Below, piece by piece: positions 52,575 to 63,169 of a DNA stretch of 63,752 nucleotides. A model generated the notes under the pieces. That model saw only the letters and a program-made list of their open reading frames with translations. It was not told the DNA's origin and did no database searches. The DNA comes from Azoarcus sp. (GTDB lineage Bacteria > Pseudomonadota > Gammaproteobacteria > Burkholderiales > Rhodocyclaceae), in assembly GCA_031289095.1 (NCBI GenBank), contig JAITQD010000082.1:1-63752 (forward strand), written 5' to 3'. Position 1 is the first letter of the stretch. Each line of letters begins with the position of its first letter. The translations under genes were made by a program, and so were the position numbers.

Positions 52575-53668
52575 AACCAGTTTTGAGTTATCTGACTATC
52601 GCGCTTGCCGTCGGCATTCTCGCCCAGACGGGTTGCACCACCACGGACGACGGCGCTACCGCACGCCTGGGCGGCACGGGCGCGGCGCTTGCCGAAACTG
52701 CCACGCCCCACGATGTCGCCGCCGGGGAGTATCGCACCCGGGGCGACTACGCGAACGCGCTGGAGGAATACCACAGGGCACTGGAGATTCGTGAAAAGGC
52801 GCTGGGCGCGGAGCATCCGGACGTGGCGAAAACCTGCGACGAGATCGCCCTGCTCCACGTCGCCCAAGGCGATTATGCGCAGGCGTTGGAATGGTACGGA
52901 AAAGCACTGGCGATCCGGAAGACACTGGGGCCGAACCACCCCGACGTCGCCGCAACCTACGACAGCCTCGGCTGGACAAGCCTCAGCAAAGGCGAGCACG
53001 CCGAGGCAGTGGCCTGGTATCTGAAGGCGCTGGCGATCCGGGAGGAAGCGCCCGGCAGGGAGCGGAACGCCGTGCTCAATGCGCATCGCCAGATCGCCAT
53101 TGTGTATCAGCGTCAGGGCGACATCGCCAAGGCCCTGGAGTGGTATCGGAGAGTCCTGGAAATCCGTGAGCGGGAGCAAGGCCCGGAACACCCGGACACC
53201 GTCAGGGATTACAGCTTCATCGCCGCGATCCACGACAGTCAGGGCGATCATGCCAGCGCGCTGACCTGGTACCGGAAGGCCTTGGCCATCCGGGAAAAGA
53301 CAGTGGGCGCGGCTCACCCCGAAACCGCCGCAATCTACAACAGCATCGCCACGGCGTACAGCGGTCAGGACGACTACAGAAACGCGCTGGCGTGGTACGA
53401 CAAGGCCCTGACCGCCTACGAAAAGACGCTGGGCAAGAATCATCCCCACGCCGCCGCAGTGCATAACAACATCGCCAGGGTCTATTACAACCAGGGCGAA
53501 TACAGCAAGGCGCTTTTTGAATGTCTGTCGGCTTACAAGACGCTCGTAAACAAGCTCGGCGCATCGTACCCGGACACCAGGCTGGTCAAGGCCAACCTGG
53601 CGGAAATCTACCGGGCGACCACGTATCCTCAGCCTTTCGATACGTGGCTCGCCGAAGCCTCACGTTGA
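52571..53668 (+). CDS. TPR lipoprotein (kinesin-light-chain-like repeats)
   Basis: The 365-residue protein has a lipoprotein signal with the Cys at residue 22 (LAQTGC) and about seven TPR repeats (residues 50-350). Examples are DYANALEEYHRALEIREKALG, DYAQALEWYGKALAIRKTLG and DYRNALAWYDKALTAYEKTLG. It resembles its upstream neighbour in repeat type and in the C-terminal motif (QPFDTWLAEAS against KPFAEWLAES), so the pair probably arose by duplication. One member is inner-membrane anchored and the other lipidated, which suggests a trans-envelope pair. Function unknown. Confidence 0.8.
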   Translation: MKPVLSYLTIALAVGILAQTGCTTTDDGATARLGGTGAALAETATPHDVAAGEYRTRGDYANALEEYHRALEIREKALGAEHPDVAKTCDEIALLHVAQGDYAQALEWYGKALAIRKTLGPNHPDVAATYDSLGWTSLSKGEHAEAVAWYLKALAIREEAPGRERNAVLNAHRQIAIVYQRQGDIAKALEWYRRVLEIREREQGPEHPDTVRDYSFIAAIHDSQGDHASALTWYRKALAIREKTVGAAHPETAAIYNSIATAYSGQDDYRNALAWYDKALTAYEKTLGKNHPHAAAVHNNIARVYYNQGEYSKALFECLSAYKTLVNKLGASYPDTRLVKANLAEIYRATTYPQPFDTWLAEASR

Positions 53669-53743
53669 TCCGCCCCTGAAAGCCGGACGATGCGACGCTC
53701 CCCCGCCCACGTGGAGGAGCGTCTTTCACACGCCAGGACTGCC

Positions 53744-54817
53744 ATGTTTCCCCGTTTCCACATCGCCGCACCCGACACCGCGCTCGCCCCCGCGCTGCGG
53801 CAAAAAATCGACCGCAAGACCAAACCCCTGGGCGCGCTGGGCCGTCTGGAAGACTTGGCGTTCCAGGCCGGACTCGTGCAGCAGCGCCTGACACCCGCGC
53901 TCGTCAAGCCCCGCATGCTGGTGTTCGCGGGCGACCATGGCGCGGCCCGTGCCGGGGTTTCCGCCTATCCGCAAGAAGTCACCTGGCAGATGGTGCGCAA
54001 CTTTCTTGCCGGCGGTGCGGCGATCAATATGTTCTGCAAAACGGCAGGGCTGGCGTTGTCGGTGGTCGATGCGGGCGTCGCGCACGATTTTTCCGATGTC
54101 GCCGGCCATCCCGCCTTCATTTCCGCCAAGGTCGCGCCAGGCACGGCCAACTACCTCGAACATCCGGCCATGCGACGGGACGAAATGGCGCTGGCGGTAA
54201 GACGCGGCGCGGAACTGGCGCGAGGCCTGGCGGCTGACGGCTGCAACGCGCTCGCCTTCGGCGAAATGGGTATCGGCAACACGGCCTCGGCGTCGCTCAT
54301 CGCGCACGCGCTGACCGGCGTTGCCCTCGCCGAGTGCGTCGGACGCGGCACGGGCCTTGACGATGCCGGTCTGGCGCGCAAGCGCGATCTGCTCGCGCAA
54401 GCCGTGGCGCGCGCCGGATTGCCCGCCGGACGCACCGAACCGCTTGCCGCGCTCGCCGAATTCGGCGGCTTTGAAATCGCCATGATGGCCGGGGCGATGC
54501 TCGCCGGGGCGGAGACTGGCATGCTGCTTTTGATCGACGGCTACATCGTCAGCGCCGCCGCGCTCGTCGCGGTGCGGCTCTACCCGGCGCTTACCGCATA
54601 CTGCGTGTTCTGCCACCGTTCCGCAGAACCCGGCCACCGCGCCGTACTGGCGGCGTTGCAGGCCGACCCCCTGCTCGACCTCGGGCTGCGCCTGGGCGAA
54701 GGCACCGGTGCGGCGCTCGCCTGGCCGCTCCTTGATGCCGCCGTGGCTTTCCTGAACGGGATGGCGAGTTTTGACGATGCTGGCGTGACCGGCAAAAGCG
54801 CGGGAAACACGCAATGA
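53744..54817 (+). CDS. cobT: CobT, nicotinate-nucleotide--dimethylbenzimidazole phosphoribosyltransferase
   Basis: CobT activates the lower ligand of cobalamin to alpha-ribazole phosphate. The 357-residue protein has [49 protein letters not shown] and [10 protein letters not shown]. The catalytic Glu lies in [17 protein letters not shown]. The start at 53744 is preferred over the upstream ATG 53690. The stop overlaps cobS. Only 75 bases separate it from the TPR gene, and I find no cobalamin riboswitch there. Confidence 0.95.
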   Translation: MFPRFHIAAPDTALAPALRQKIDRKTKPLGALGRLEDLAFQAGLVQQRLTPALVKPRMLVFAGDHGAARAGVSAYPQEVTWQMVRNFLAGGAAINMFCKTAGLALSVVDAGVAHDFSDVAGHPAFISAKVAPGTANYLEHPAMRRDEMALAVRRGAELARGLAADGCNALAFGEMGIGNTASASLIAHALTGVALAECVGRGTGLDDAGLARKRDLLAQAVARAGLPAGRTEPLAALAEFGGFEIAMMAGAMLAGAETGMLLLIDGYIVSAAALVAVRLYPALTAYCVFCHRSAEPGHRAVLAALQADPLLDLGLRLGEGTGAALAWPLLDAAVAFLNGMASFDDAGVTGKSAGNTQ

Positions 54818-55584
54818 CGTTGCGCGGAGAAGTGGAACTTTTCTTCGGCGCGCTTCGCTTCTTCACCCGTCTGCCCGTGCCCGCCTGGGTGGGGCACAGC
54901 CCGGAAAAACTCGACCGCGCCTCGCGCTACTTTCCCGCCGTCGGGCTGATCGTGGGCGGCATCGGCGCGGCGGCATGGTGGATTGCGCACTGGTTCTGGC
55001 CGCCAACCGTCGCGGTGCTGTTCGCGCTCGCCGCCACCGTGTGGACGACCGGCGCTTTCCACGAAGACGGCCTTACCGACACCGCCGACGGCTTTGGCGG
55101 CGGCTGGGACAAATTGCGCATCCTCGACATCATGAAGGATTCCCGCGTCGGCGCTTTCGGCCTGATCGCGTTCGTCTTTGTGCTGCTCGGGCGCTTTCTG
55201 GCGCTCGCTTCCCTGCCCGCGCACCTGATCGTGCCCACCCTGTTTGCCGCGCATGCCGCGTCCCGCTTTTTCGCCATCGTGCTGCTGCGTGTCATGGACT
55301 ACGTGCGCGAAGACGCACTCGCCAAGTCCAAGCCGCTCGCCACCCACATCGCCTGGGCCGACCTGTGTTTCGCCGCGCTCACCGCGCTCGCGCCCTGCCT
55401 TTTCCTGCCATTCGGCAAACTGGCGTGCGCCCTGGCCCTGGCCGTCCTCGTGGTGTTCTACCTTGCCCGTCTTTTCCGGCGCTGGCTTGGCGGCTACACC
55501 GGAGACTGCCTCGGGGCCGTGCAGCAGGCAACGGAACTCGCTTTCTATCTGGGCGTGCTCGCGCACGCGCCGCAGGCGGCGTGA
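54814..55584 (+). CDS. cobS: CobS, adenosylcobinamide-GDP ribazoletransferase
   Basis: CobS is the inner-membrane cobalamin synthase joining AdoCbi-GDP to alpha-ribazole (phosphate). The 256-residue polytopic protein shows [12 protein letters not shown], the metal-binding [18 protein letters not shown] and [17 protein letters not shown]. It overlaps cobT (ATGA) and its stop overlaps cobC (GTGA), so the three are coupled. Confidence 0.95.
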   Translation: MTLRGEVELFFGALRFFTRLPVPAWVGHSPEKLDRASRYFPAVGLIVGGIGAAAWWIAHWFWPPTVAVLFALAATVWTTGAFHEDGLTDTADGFGGGWDKLRILDIMKDSRVGAFGLIAFVFVLLGRFLALASLPAHLIVPTLFAAHAASRFFAIVLLRVMDYVREDALAKSKPLATHIAWADLCFAALTALAPCLFLPFGKLACALALAVLVVFYLARLFRRWLGGYTGDCLGAVQQATELAFYLGVLAHAPQAA

Positions 55585-56117
55585 CGCTCTACCTCGTGCG
55601 TCATCCGCGCCCGCGCATCCCGTCCGGCACCTGTTATGGCCGGCTCGATGCGCCGCTCGACGCGCCCGCCTCTACCGCCGCGCAGCGCATCCGCACCCAC
55701 CTGCCGCCGGCATTCGTCACGTGGCCGCTTTGGACGAGTCCGGCTCGCCGTTGCCGCGACCTTGCCGCCGCGCTCCATCCCGCGCCCCGCATGGATGAGC
55801 GTCTGCACGAAATGGATTTCGGCGACTGGGAAGGCCGCAGCTGGAATGACATCGGCCCCGCCGCGCTCGACGCCTGGGCCGCAAATCCGCTGGACTTCAC
55901 GCCCCCCGGCGGCGAAAGCGCCCACAACGTACGCGCGCGCATCCTCGCCTTTGTGCGGGATTTCAAGCGGGACGGCGTACGCGACGCCGTCTGCATCACC
56001 CACGCAGGTGTCATGCGCATGCTGTGCGCGACGCGGCTGGAAATGCCGGAAACATGGCTGGGACGCGATTTTCCCTATGAGATGGTGCTGAAAATCGAGC
56101 AGGAACCCATAATGTAA
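55581..56117 (+). CDS. cobC: CobC-type alpha-ribazole phosphatase (histidine phosphatase family)
   Basis: The 178-residue product is a histidine phosphatase whose phosphohistidine motif reads LVRHPRPRIPSGTCYGRLD, with RHP in place of the usual RHG as in many cobalamin-cluster members. It continues MDFGDWEGRSWNDIG and has the second His in ITHAGVMRML. Start is GTG 55581 overlapping the cobS stop. The position after cobTS supports removal of the 5' phosphate from alpha-ribazole phosphate or cobalamin phosphate. Confidence 0.9.
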   Translation: MTLYLVRHPRPRIPSGTCYGRLDAPLDAPASTAAQRIRTHLPPAFVTWPLWTSPARRCRDLAAALHPAPRMDERLHEMDFGDWEGRSWNDIGPAALDAWAANPLDFTPPGGESAHNVRARILAFVRDFKRDGVRDAVCITHAGVMRMLCATRLEMPETWLGRDFPYEMVLKIEQEPIM

Positions 56118-56127
56118 CCGCGCGCGG

Positions 56128-56375
56128 TCAGGTTTGCCGGGACGAACCAGCGGAAAGGCGTAATTGCCGATTATGCAGACGTGATAGCAGGAGCAGCGAG
56201 GAGACTGCGCCGAGCAGGCAAAGGAACATGTCCCATTGCGTATCCCACGGGTCGCCCTGAAGCGCGAGAAAGGCATCCGCGTCCTCGCCGAACGCCAGCG
56301 CCGCCCACCATTCCAGCAACTCGAAAAACGCCGCGAAGCTCAGACAGGGCCGATGCGCAGCTTGCTGTCGCGCGG
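56128..56375 (-). pseudogene. 3' fragment of a DUF2238 (YjdF-like) membrane protein gene
   Basis: The minus-strand frame ends with about 70 residues recognisable as the C-terminus of DUF2238 proteins: FAAFFELLEWWAALAFGED, GDPWDTQWDMFLCLLG and SRLHNRQL. The N-terminal membrane helices are absent, because the frame runs upstream into the intact rsmE gene in another phase. There may also be a frameshift near 56343. It is a leftover of a deleted gene abutting the rsmE stop. Confidence 0.65.
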
Positions 56376-57095
56376 TCAAAAATCTCCCGCGCCTGCCTGC
56401 AAGGCGGCAATCGCCGCCAGCCCCGCCGTTTCGGTGCGCAGGATGCGCGGCCCCAGCCCGACCGCATGGCAGCCAGCGCGCAGGCAAAGCGCCTGTTCTT
56501 CTTCGCTCCAGCCGCCTTCGGGGCCGACCAGGAGATGGACGGGCGCGAGGCCGGGCCGGATCGTCGAAAGACGTACGCCGCCGGGCGCGAGGTTCAGGCG
56601 CATGGCGTCGGAATATTGCCCGAGATAGGCGGCGAGGTTCTGCACTGGCGCGACGAAAGGTAAACGATTGCGTCCGCATTGTTCGCAGGCGGCGATAACA
56701 ACCTGCCGCCAGTGTTCGAGCTTTTTATCGGCGCGCTCTCCGTCGAGGCGCAGCAGCGAACGCGTCGTCCTCAGCGGAACGATGCCTGCCGCGCCGAGTT
56801 CCACCGCTTTCTGGATCGCCCAGTCCATCTTGTCCGCACCCGTCAGCGCTTGCACCAGCACGACGGCCAGCGGCGATTCCCGATCCGCCTCCAGCCATTG
56901 CCCTTCGACCGCGTAAGCCTTGCGGGCGCGGATGTCGAGGCGGGCGCGCAATTCTCCACCGCTGCCATCGAAAAGCGCCAGCTCATCGCCGAGGGCGAGA
57001 CGCAAGACTTTGAGCGCATGATGCGCCGCCGCCGCCGGGAGTTCGACCTCTCCGTCGTGTGGCAGGGCACCGGGAAAATAAAAGCGCGAAATCAT
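56376..57095 (-). CDS. rsmE: RsmE, 16S rRNA (uracil-1498-N3)-methyltransferase
   Basis: RsmE methylates N3 of U1498 in 16S rRNA. The 239-residue SPOUT enzyme has the N-terminal PUA-like domain (RFYFPGALPHDGEVELPAAAAHH) and QALTGADKMDWAIQKAVELG. It ends with the knot region LLVGPEGGWSEEEQA and LGPRILRTETAGLAAIAAL. Length and motifs are typical. It lies downstream of icd on the same strand with an 84-base gap. Confidence 0.95.
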   Translation of the reverse strand: MISRFYFPGALPHDGEVELPAAAAHHALKVLRLALGDELALFDGSGGELRARLDIRARKAYAVEGQWLEADRESPLAVVLVQALTGADKMDWAIQKAVELGAAGIVPLRTTRSLLRLDGERADKKLEHWRQVVIAACEQCGRNRLPFVAPVQNLAAYLGQYSDAMRLNLAPGGVRLSTIRPGLAPVHLLVGPEGGWSEEEQALCLRAGCHAVGLGPRILRTETAGLAAIAALQAGAGDF

Positions 57096-57179
57096 CGTGA
57101 CAGGCCTGTTTGCGGGGTCGTTTGACCCCGCAGAATGTCGCCGTCGTCCCGCGCTTGCAGAGGCTGCGGGGCGATGAGG

Positions 57180-59414
57180 CTATCCCAACGCCGCCAGCGC
57201 TGCGTTGAAGGTTGCGCTCGGGCGCATGACCTCGCTGCATTTGGCCGGATCGACGCAGTAGTAGCCGCCCAGATCGACAGGTTTGCCTTGCACTGCCTTG
57301 AATTCGGCGACGATCTCCTGCTCGTTGGCGGCCAGGTTCTGCGCCAGCGGCGCAAAACGGGCGGCAAGTTCCTTGTCCTCTCGCTGCGCGGCGAGTGCCT
57401 GCGCCCAGTAGAGCGCCAGGTAAAACTGGCTGCCGCGGTTGTCGAGTTCGCCGGTGCGGCGCGAGGGCGATTTGTCCTGGTCGAGCAGCTTGCCAGTGGC
57501 TTCGTCGAGCGTTCTGGCAAGCACTTTGGCGCAGACGTTGCCGGTTTTGAGGCCAAGGTCTTCGAGCGAGACCGCAAGCGCGAGAAATTCGCCGAGCGAA
57601 TCCCAGCGCAGGTGGTTTTCCTCGGTGAGTTGCTGCACGTGCTTGGGGGCGGAGCCGCCCGCACCGGTTTCGTACATGCCGCCGCCGGCCATCAACGGTA
57701 CGATGGAAAGCATTTTGGCGCTGGTGCCCAGTTCCATGATCGGGAACAGGTCGGTGAGGTAGTCGCGCAGGATGTTGCCGGTGACGGCAATGGTGTTGAG
57801 GCCGCGCACGACGCGCTCCAGTGTGTAACGCATGGCCCGAACCTGCGACATGATGCGGATGTTCAGGCCGCTGGTGTCGTGCTCCAGAAGGTAGGTTCTC
57901 ACTTTTTTGATGAGTTCGACTTCGTGCGGACGATAGCCGTCGAGCCAGAAGACCGCTGTCATGCCGGAATTGCGGGCGCGGGTGACGGCAAGCTTTACCC
58001 AGTCGCGCACGGCGGCGTCCTTGACCTGACACATGCGCCAGATGTCGCCTTCTTCGACGCGCTGCGACAAAAGCACTTCGCCGGTGTCAATGTCGACGAT
58101 GTTGGCGATGCCGTCTTCGGAAATTTCAAAGGTTTTGTCGTGCGAGCCGTATTCTTCGGCCTGCTGCGCCATCAACCCGACATTGGGTACGGAACCCATG
58201 GTGGCGGGGTCGAAGTTGCCGTTGGTCTTGCAGAAGTTGATGACTTCCTGGTAGATGCGGGCGAAGGTCGATTCCGGCATCACCGCTTTTACGTCGCGCT
58301 GCTTGCCGTCCGCACCCCACATTTTGCCGCCGTTGCGGATCATCGCCGGCATGGAGGCGTCGACGATGACGTCGTTGGGCGAATGGAAATTGCTGATGCC
58401 CTTGGCCGAATCCACCATCGCCAGATCGGGCCGCAGTTCGTGACAGGCGTGCAGGTCACGGATGATTTCGTCGCGCTGCGATTCCGGCAGGGTGGCGATT
58501 TTTTCCTCCAGATCGGCCATGCCGTTGTTGACGTTGACGCCCAGATCCTTGAAGACCCGCGCGTGTTTGGCAAAGGCTTCCTTGTAGTAGATCCGGACGC
58601 AGTGGCCAAACACGATGGGGTGCGAGACTTTCATCATCGTCGCCTTGACGTGCAGCGAAAACAGGACGCCGGCATCTCTGGCGTCGTCCATCTGTGCTTC
58701 GTAGAACGCGCACAGCGCCTTTTTGCTCATGAACATGGCGTCGATGATCTCGCCTTCGAGCAACGACACCTTGGGTTTGAGGAGGAGGGTTTTGCCGCTT
58801 TTGGTGACCAGTTCCATTTTCACGTCGCGGGCGCGGTCGAGCGTCAGCGATTTTTCGCCGTGGTAGAAGTCGCCGTTGCGCATGAACGAGGCATGGGTAC
58901 GGGAGGCCTGTTTCCATTTGCCCATCGAATGCGGGTGCTTGCGCGCGTAATTTTTCACCGACTGCGGCGCACGCCGGTCGGAATTGCCCTCGCGCAGCAC
59001 CGGGTTCACCGCCGACCCCAGGCAGCGGGCGTAACGCGCCTTGATCGCTTCTTCTTCTTTCGTTTTCGGGGCCGCCGGATAGTCGGGCACCTTGTAGCCC
59101 TTGCCCTGCAACTCACGGATTGCCGCCGCCAACTGCGGCACCGAGGCGCTGATGTTGGGCAACTTGACGATGTTGGTATCAGGCCGCCGCGTCAGTTGCC
59201 CCAGATCCGCGAGGATGTCGGGCACTTTCTGGTCGTCGGCAAGAAAGTCGGGAAACTCGGCAAGGATGCGCGCGCCCAGCGAAATATCGGCTTCGGCGAT
59301 GCGAATACCCGCTGGCGCAGTAAAGGCGCGAACCACCGGCAAAAAGGCGGCGGTCGCCAGCATCGGGGCTTCGTCGGTGAGGGTGTACAGGATGGTCGGC
59401 TTCTCGGATGGCAT
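57180..59414 (-). CDS. icd: Monomeric NADP-dependent isocitrate dehydrogenase
   Basis: The 744-residue protein is the monomeric (IDH-II) type that converts isocitrate to 2-oxoglutarate with NADP. Diagnostic stretches are [10 protein letters not shown]-like ([20 protein letters not shown]), [39 protein letters not shown] and [24 protein letters not shown]-like ([20 protein letters not shown]) follows, and the C-terminal half carries [13 protein letters not shown]. Start 59414 is supported by GGGGAG nine bases upstream; longer in-frame starts at 59438 and 59477 are possible. It would supply 2-oxoglutarate and NADPH. Confidence 0.95.
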   Translation of the reverse strand: MPSEKPTILYTLTDEAPMLATAAFLPVVRAFTAPAGIRIAEADISLGARILAEFPDFLADDQKVPDILADLGQLTRRPDTNIVKLPNISASVPQLAAAIRELQGKGYKVPDYPAAPKTKEEEAIKARYARCLGSAVNPVLREGNSDRRAPQSVKNYARKHPHSMGKWKQASRTHASFMRNGDFYHGEKSLTLDRARDVKMELVTKSGKTLLLKPKVSLLEGEIIDAMFMSKKALCAFYEAQMDDARDAGVLFSLHVKATMMKVSHPIVFGHCVRIYYKEAFAKHARVFKDLGVNVNNGMADLEEKIATLPESQRDEIIRDLHACHELRPDLAMVDSAKGISNFHSPNDVIVDASMPAMIRNGGKMWGADGKQRDVKAVMPESTFARIYQEVINFCKTNGNFDPATMGSVPNVGLMAQQAEEYGSHDKTFEISEDGIANIVDIDTGEVLLSQRVEEGDIWRMCQVKDAAVRDWVKLAVTRARNSGMTAVFWLDGYRPHEVELIKKVRTYLLEHDTSGLNIRIMSQVRAMRYTLERVVRGLNTIAVTGNILRDYLTDLFPIMELGTSAKMLSIVPLMAGGGMYETGAGGSAPKHVQQLTEENHLRWDSLGEFLALAVSLEDLGLKTGNVCAKVLARTLDEATGKLLDQDKSPSRRTGELDNRGSQFYLALYWAQALAAQREDKELAARFAPLAQNLAANEQEIVAEFKAVQGKPVDLGGYYCVDPAKCSEVMRPSATFNAALAALG

Positions 59415-59573
59415 GGTCGGTGTCTCCCCTGGTGTCATGGTTGAATAGTGGCGGCGACGCTGCGGCGCGATTCGCATGGCGAACCGGCTAACGGCGCATT
59501 ATACCTTGGTGGAATGACTGGCACGTCCGACAAAAATATCTTATAAAAGACAGGGTTATGCCCAGGTCAAAGC

Positions 59574-60002
59574 TCACCAGTCCAGTTCGCGCATCCAGCC
59601 GCCTGCCCCGTTCGCCAGTGCCACCTTGACGTATGGCACCAGATTTTCCGGCAGGCGATCGCGTGCGAACCAGTCGAGCGCACTGCATTTGTCCGGCTCG
59701 CGCAGGCTAGGTTCGCCGCGCCAGCAACGAGCGCGCAGAAAAAAATCAATGCGGTTGGTGTCCGAACGGCGGTGGATGACGCCGAGCCAGTCGAGGTCGC
59801 CGGGTGCGAGAAGCAGCCCGGTTTCTTCCGCCAGTTCGCGCCCCGCCGCCTGACGGATGGATTCGCCTTCTTCGACGTGCCCGCCCGGCAGACTGTAGAG
59901 TCCGTCGAAAAAACCGGTTCCGGCGCGACGCAGCAGCAGGATGCAGCCCTGCCGCTCGCACAGCACATGCACGCCAGTGGGGATGCCCGCGCGCCCGGCC
60001 AT
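59574..60002 (-). CDS. NUDIX hydrolase
   Basis: The 142-residue protein has the Nudix box GGHVEEGESIRQAAGREL then AEETGL, with all metal-binding glutamates. Start 60002 removes an upstream stretch that overlaps dut. The substrate is not evident; proximity to dut suggests nucleotide pool cleaning, but ADP-sugar or other nucleoside diphosphates are equally possible. Spacing to dut is 16 bases. Confidence 0.85.
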   Translation of the reverse strand: MAGRAGIPTGVHVLCERQGCILLLRRAGTGFFDGLYSLPGGHVEEGESIRQAAGRELAEETGLLLAPGDLDWLGVIHRRSDTNRIDFFLRARCWRGEPSLREPDKCSALDWFARDRLPENLVPYVKVALANGAGGWMRELDW

Positions 60003-60018
60003 TGTCAGGCGTCCGCGC

Positions 60019-60468
60019 TCAGTGTTTGCCGGTGCTGCCAAAACCGCCCTCACCGCGTGCGCTGGCGGTGAAATCGTCAACCACGTCGAACGCGGGCCGC
60101 ACGACCGGTACGATCACCAGTTGCGCGATGCGCTCCAGCGGCGCAATGGTGAACGCTTCGCCGCTGCGGTTCCACACCGACACCATGATCTGCCCCTGGT
60201 AGTCCGAATCGATCAGGCCAACGAGGTTGCCCAGCACGATGCCATGCTTGTGCCCAAGTCCCGAACGCGGCAACACGAGCGCCGCCAACCCCGGATCGGC
60301 GAGATGGATGGCGATGCCGCTTGGCACCAGCGCCGTCTCGCCCGGATGCAGCGTCAATGCCGCGTCGAGACAGGCGCGCAGGTCGAGCCCGGCGGAACCG
60401 GCGGTGGCATAGGCCGGCGGTTGCTCGCGCAGACGAGGGTCAAGCAGTTTGATGTCGATGCGGGACAT
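60019..60468 (-). CDS. dut: dUTP diphosphatase (dUTPase)
   Basis: Dut hydrolyses dUTP to dUMP. The 149-residue trimeric-type protein has all five motifs: [30 protein letters not shown] (with the catalytic Asp region), RIAQLVIVP and the C-terminal P-loop-like [10 protein letters not shown]. Start 60468 has GGAGAG before it. It follows coaBC by 15 bases, the usual coaBC-dut order of proteobacteria. Confidence 0.96.
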   Translation of the reverse strand: MSRIDIKLLDPRLREQPPAYATAGSAGLDLRACLDAALTLHPGETALVPSGIAIHLADPGLAALVLPRSGLGHKHGIVLGNLVGLIDSDYQGQIMVSVWNRSGEAFTIAPLERIAQLVIVPVVRPAFDVVDDFTASARGEGGFGSTGKH

Positions 60469-60483
60469 GTTCTCTCCAGGCAT

Positions 60484-61698
60484 TCAGCGCGCCGGCAGCA
60501 GGCGGGCAAGGTGTTCAACGATCTGGCGCGCGATAACCGCCTTGGGTGCGCGCGGCAAGGGGTGGCGGCCTTCGTCGTCGTAGATGACCACCGTATTGTC
60601 GTCGCCGCCCAGGCCGTCGGCGAGCAGGTTGCCGACCAGCATGGGCAGGCGCTTGGCACGGCGCTTGCCTTCGGCATAGGCGTCAAGGTCGTGACTTTCG
60701 GCAGCGAAGCCGACGCAGAACGGCGCATCGGGCAGCGCCGCGACCTCGGCGAGGATGTCCGGATTGGGAATGAGTTCGAGCCGCATGACCGCGCCCGACT
60801 TCTTGAGTTTGTGCGCGGCGGTCTCGACCGGGCGGTAATCGGCAACCGCCGCCACGGCGATGAACACGTCCGCACCGGGCAGCGCCGCAAACACTTCGTC
60901 GCGCATGCGCGACGCGCTCGCCGCCTCCACCCGCCGCACCCCGGCGGGCGCAGGCAAAGCCACCGGCCCGCTTACCAGCGCCACGTCGGCCCCGGCCCGC
61001 GCACAGGCCGTCGCAATGGCATAGCCCATTTTGCCGGAACTGGCATTGGTGATGCCGCGCACCGGGTCAATGGCCTCGAACGTTGGCCCGGCGGTCAGCA
61101 CCACCTTGCGCCCGGCCAACTGTTTCGGGGTGAAGAACGCGAGCAACGCCTCACACAGCGCCTCGGGCGCCAACATCCGCCCGGGGCCGCTTTCGCCGCA
61201 CGCCTGCTCGCCCTCATCCGGGCCGAGAACCATGACGCCATCGCCCCGAAGCGTCGCCACGTTGCGCTGCGTGGCCGGGTGTTCCCACATCTGGCGATTC
61301 ATCGCTGGCGCGACGAGCAAGGGACAATCCCGCGCCAGACAAAGCGTGGCGAGCAGATCGTCGGCCAAGCCGTTGGCGAGGCGGGCGATGAAATCGGCGG
61401 TCGCCGGCGCAACAAGCATGGCGTCGGCCCCGCGTCCGAGGGCGATGTGTGGCATACCGTTTTCCATGCGCTCGTCCCAGGGGCTTGTCCACACCCGGTT
61501 TCCCGATAACGCCTGAAAAGTGAGCGCAGACACGAAACGCGCCCCCGCCTCGGTCAGCGCCACATGGACATCCGCCCCCACTCGCCCCAGCACGCGCGTG
61601 AGTTCGGCAGCTTTGTAAGCCGCAATGCCGCCGGTCACACCGAGCACGATTTTTCGCCCGTGCAAACTATCAATGACGACTGTATAATCTTCCATCAT
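60484..61698 (-). CDS. coaBC: CoaBC, phosphopantothenoylcysteine synthetase/decarboxylase
   Basis: The bifunctional coenzyme A enzyme joins cysteine to phosphopantothenate (CoaB) and decarboxylates the product (CoaC, FMN). From 61698 or 61695 it has about 404 residues. The CoaC domain (1-190) shows [32 protein letters not shown] and the [10 protein letters not shown] loop. The CoaB domain (about 195-400) shows [20 protein letters not shown] and [10 protein letters not shown]. It is divergent from radC with a short shared promoter region. Confidence 0.95.
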   Translation of the reverse strand: MMEDYTVVIDSLHGRKIVLGVTGGIAAYKAAELTRVLGRVGADVHVALTEAGARFVSALTFQALSGNRVWTSPWDERMENGMPHIALGRGADAMLVAPATADFIARLANGLADDLLATLCLARDCPLLVAPAMNRQMWEHPATQRNVATLRGDGVMVLGPDEGEQACGESGPGRMLAPEALCEALLAFFTPKQLAGRKVVLTAGPTFEAIDPVRGITNASSGKMGYAIATACARAGADVALVSGPVALPAPAGVRRVEAASASRMRDEVFAALPGADVFIAVAAVADYRPVETAAHKLKKSGAVMRLELIPNPDILAEVAALPDAPFCVGFAAESHDLDAYAEGKRRAKRLPMLVGNLLADGLGGDDNTVVIYDDEGRHPLPRAPKAVIARQIVEHLARLLPAR

Positions 61699-61717
61699 TC
61701 CACCATTTCCTGACGCC

Positions 61718-62395
61718 ATGGCAATCACCGACTGGCCCGAAGACGAACGCCCGCGCGAAAAACTCCTCGCCCGAGGCCCCCAGGCCCTGACCGACGCCGA
61801 ACTGCTCGCCCTGTTCCTGCGCGTCGGCACGCGCGGGCAAAGCGCTGTCGATCTCGCCCGCAACCTGCTCGCGCGTTTCGGCGCGCTGTCCCGGCTGTGC
61901 AACGCATCTTCCAGCGAATTCGCAGCGGTGCCCGGCGTGGGGCTGGCAAAGTATGCCCAACTCCAGGCAGTGATGGAACTGGCCCGCCGCGCCCTTGCCG
62001 AGCGCCTGGGCAAAGGCGCCCTGTTCGATTCGCCCCTGGTGGTGCGGGACTGGCTGCAACTGCACCTCGCCCACCTCCCCCACGAAACCTTCTGCATCCT
62101 GTTGCTCGATGCGCGCCACTGCCTGATCGAAGCCGTCGACCTCTTTCGCGGCACCCTGAACCAGACCAGCGTCTATCCGCGCGAAGTCGTCAAACTCGTG
62201 CTCGGGCGCAACGCCGCCGCCGTCATCTTCGCCCACAATCACCCTTCGGGCGCCATGGAGCCGAGCGATGCCGACGAGCTGCTTACGCGCGACCTGTGCG
62301 CCGCGCTCGCGCTGATCGACGTCAAGGTGCTCGACCACTTCATTGTTCCGGCGCACAGCGCGCCGCTCTCGTTCGCGGAACGCGGCCTGCTCTGA
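61718..62395 (+). CDS. radC: RadC-family JAMM protein
   Basis: The 225-residue protein has the N-terminal UPF0758 helix-hairpin-helix region ([30 protein letters not shown]) and a C-terminal JAMM metalloprotease-like domain. The zinc motif reads [14 protein letters not shown]. Despite the name, a DNA repair role is not established. It precedes rpmB-rpmG as in many proteobacteria. Confidence 0.93.
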   Translation: MAITDWPEDERPREKLLARGPQALTDAELLALFLRVGTRGQSAVDLARNLLARFGALSRLCNASSSEFAAVPGVGLAKYAQLQAVMELARRALAERLGKGALFDSPLVVRDWLQLHLAHLPHETFCILLLDARHCLIEAVDLFRGTLNQTSVYPREVVKLVLGRNAAAVIFAHNHPSGAMEPSDADELLTRDLCAALALIDVKVLDHFIVPAHSAPLSFAERGLL

Positions 62396-62490
62396 CCGGA
62401 GGCGTCCACAGCGAGTGGACTTGCGCTCAGGGTGGTTTTTGTCCTATATTCCCGCGTTTCCAGCAAAACAATTTGTTTCAGGAGCATCCA

Positions 62491-62727
62491 ATGGCTCGCG
62501 TCTGTCAAGTAACCGGCAAGGCCCCCATGGTGGGATACAACGTTTCCCACGCCCACAACAAAACCAAGCGCCGCTTTCTCCCCAACCTGCAAAACCGCCG
62601 GTTCTGGAGCGAAACCGAAAATCGCTGGATACGTCTGCGCGTCACCAACGCCGCCCTGCGCACCATCGACAAGAAAGGGTTCGACGTCGTGGTCGCCGAG
62701 CTTCGCGCACGCGGCCAAAAAATCTAA
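62491..62727 (+). CDS. rpmB: 50S ribosomal protein L28
   Basis: The 78-residue protein begins [20 protein letters not shown] and continues [17 protein letters not shown], unmistakable L28. CAGGAGCATCCA provides the ribosome site. It is followed after 24 bases by rpmG. Confidence 0.98.
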   Translation: MARVCQVTGKAPMVGYNVSHAHNKTKRRFLPNLQNRRFWSETENRWIRLRVTNAALRTIDKKGFDVVVAELRARGQKI

Positions 62728-62751
62728 CCCACGCACTGAACGGAGATCGCC

Positions 62752-62919
62752 ATGGCCAAAGGCGCACGCGAAAAGATCAAGCTGGAATCAACCGCCGGCA
62801 CAGGGCACTTCTACACCACGTCGAAGAACAAGCGCACCACGCCCGAAAAGCTCGAATTCAGCAAGTACGACCCCGTCGCCCGCAAGCACGTGGTGTACAA
62901 GGAAATCAAGCTGAAGTAA
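62752..62919 (+). CDS. rpmG: 50S ribosomal protein L33
   Basis: A 55-residue frame reading [20 protein letters not shown], then [20 protein letters not shown] and ending VVYKEIKLK is the proteobacterial L33. It lacks the four zinc-binding cysteines, so it is the C-minus form. GGAGATCGCC supplies the ribosome site. It forms the usual rpmB-rpmG pair. Confidence 0.97.
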   Translation: MAKGAREKIKLESTAGTGHFYTTSKNKRTTPEKLEFSKYDPVARKHVVYKEIKLK

Positions 62920-62964
62920 GCGCGCTCGCCGGCGGCAAACCGTCGGCAGAATACCGCACCCCGC

Positions 62965-63000
62965 CGAACCGGCGTCCGGGAAGCTCCTGGACGCCGGTTC
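62965..63000. terminator. Stem-loop after rpmG
   Basis: GAACCGGCGTCC and GGACGCCGGTTC form a perfect 12-bp stem with a 12-base loop, 45 bases after the rpmG stop and before the recA promoter. There is no T-run, so it may work with Rho or as a 3' end stabiliser. Confidence 0.5.
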
Positions 63001-63169
63001 GCTGCTTTGGAGATCGCAACGGGCGAAATCGTGCGCCGCGAACAGCATTATTCACTCTCCGGCGCAAGATGGGCGCGGACACACCCTTCAAACGGTACGC
63101 TGCTTCGTTCCTTGCCTGCAATCTTTGTGCCATAATGAGCATTCACTTTGCAACGAAACGGGACGATTC

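Noticed and set aside
53669-53743. Possible cobalamin riboswitch before cobT
   Set aside because: The gap is only 75 bases and has no B12-box-like sequence, too short for the element.
57135-59444. A 769-codon plus-strand open frame opposite icd
   Set aside because: It is exactly antisense to a full monomeric isocitrate dehydrogenase and has the Val/Gly/Asp/His-rich composition of GC-rich shadow frames. It has no motifs of its own.
63020-63169. LexA (SOS) box upstream of recA
   Set aside because: No CTG-N10-CAG type palindrome was found by eye; a divergent box cannot be excluded.
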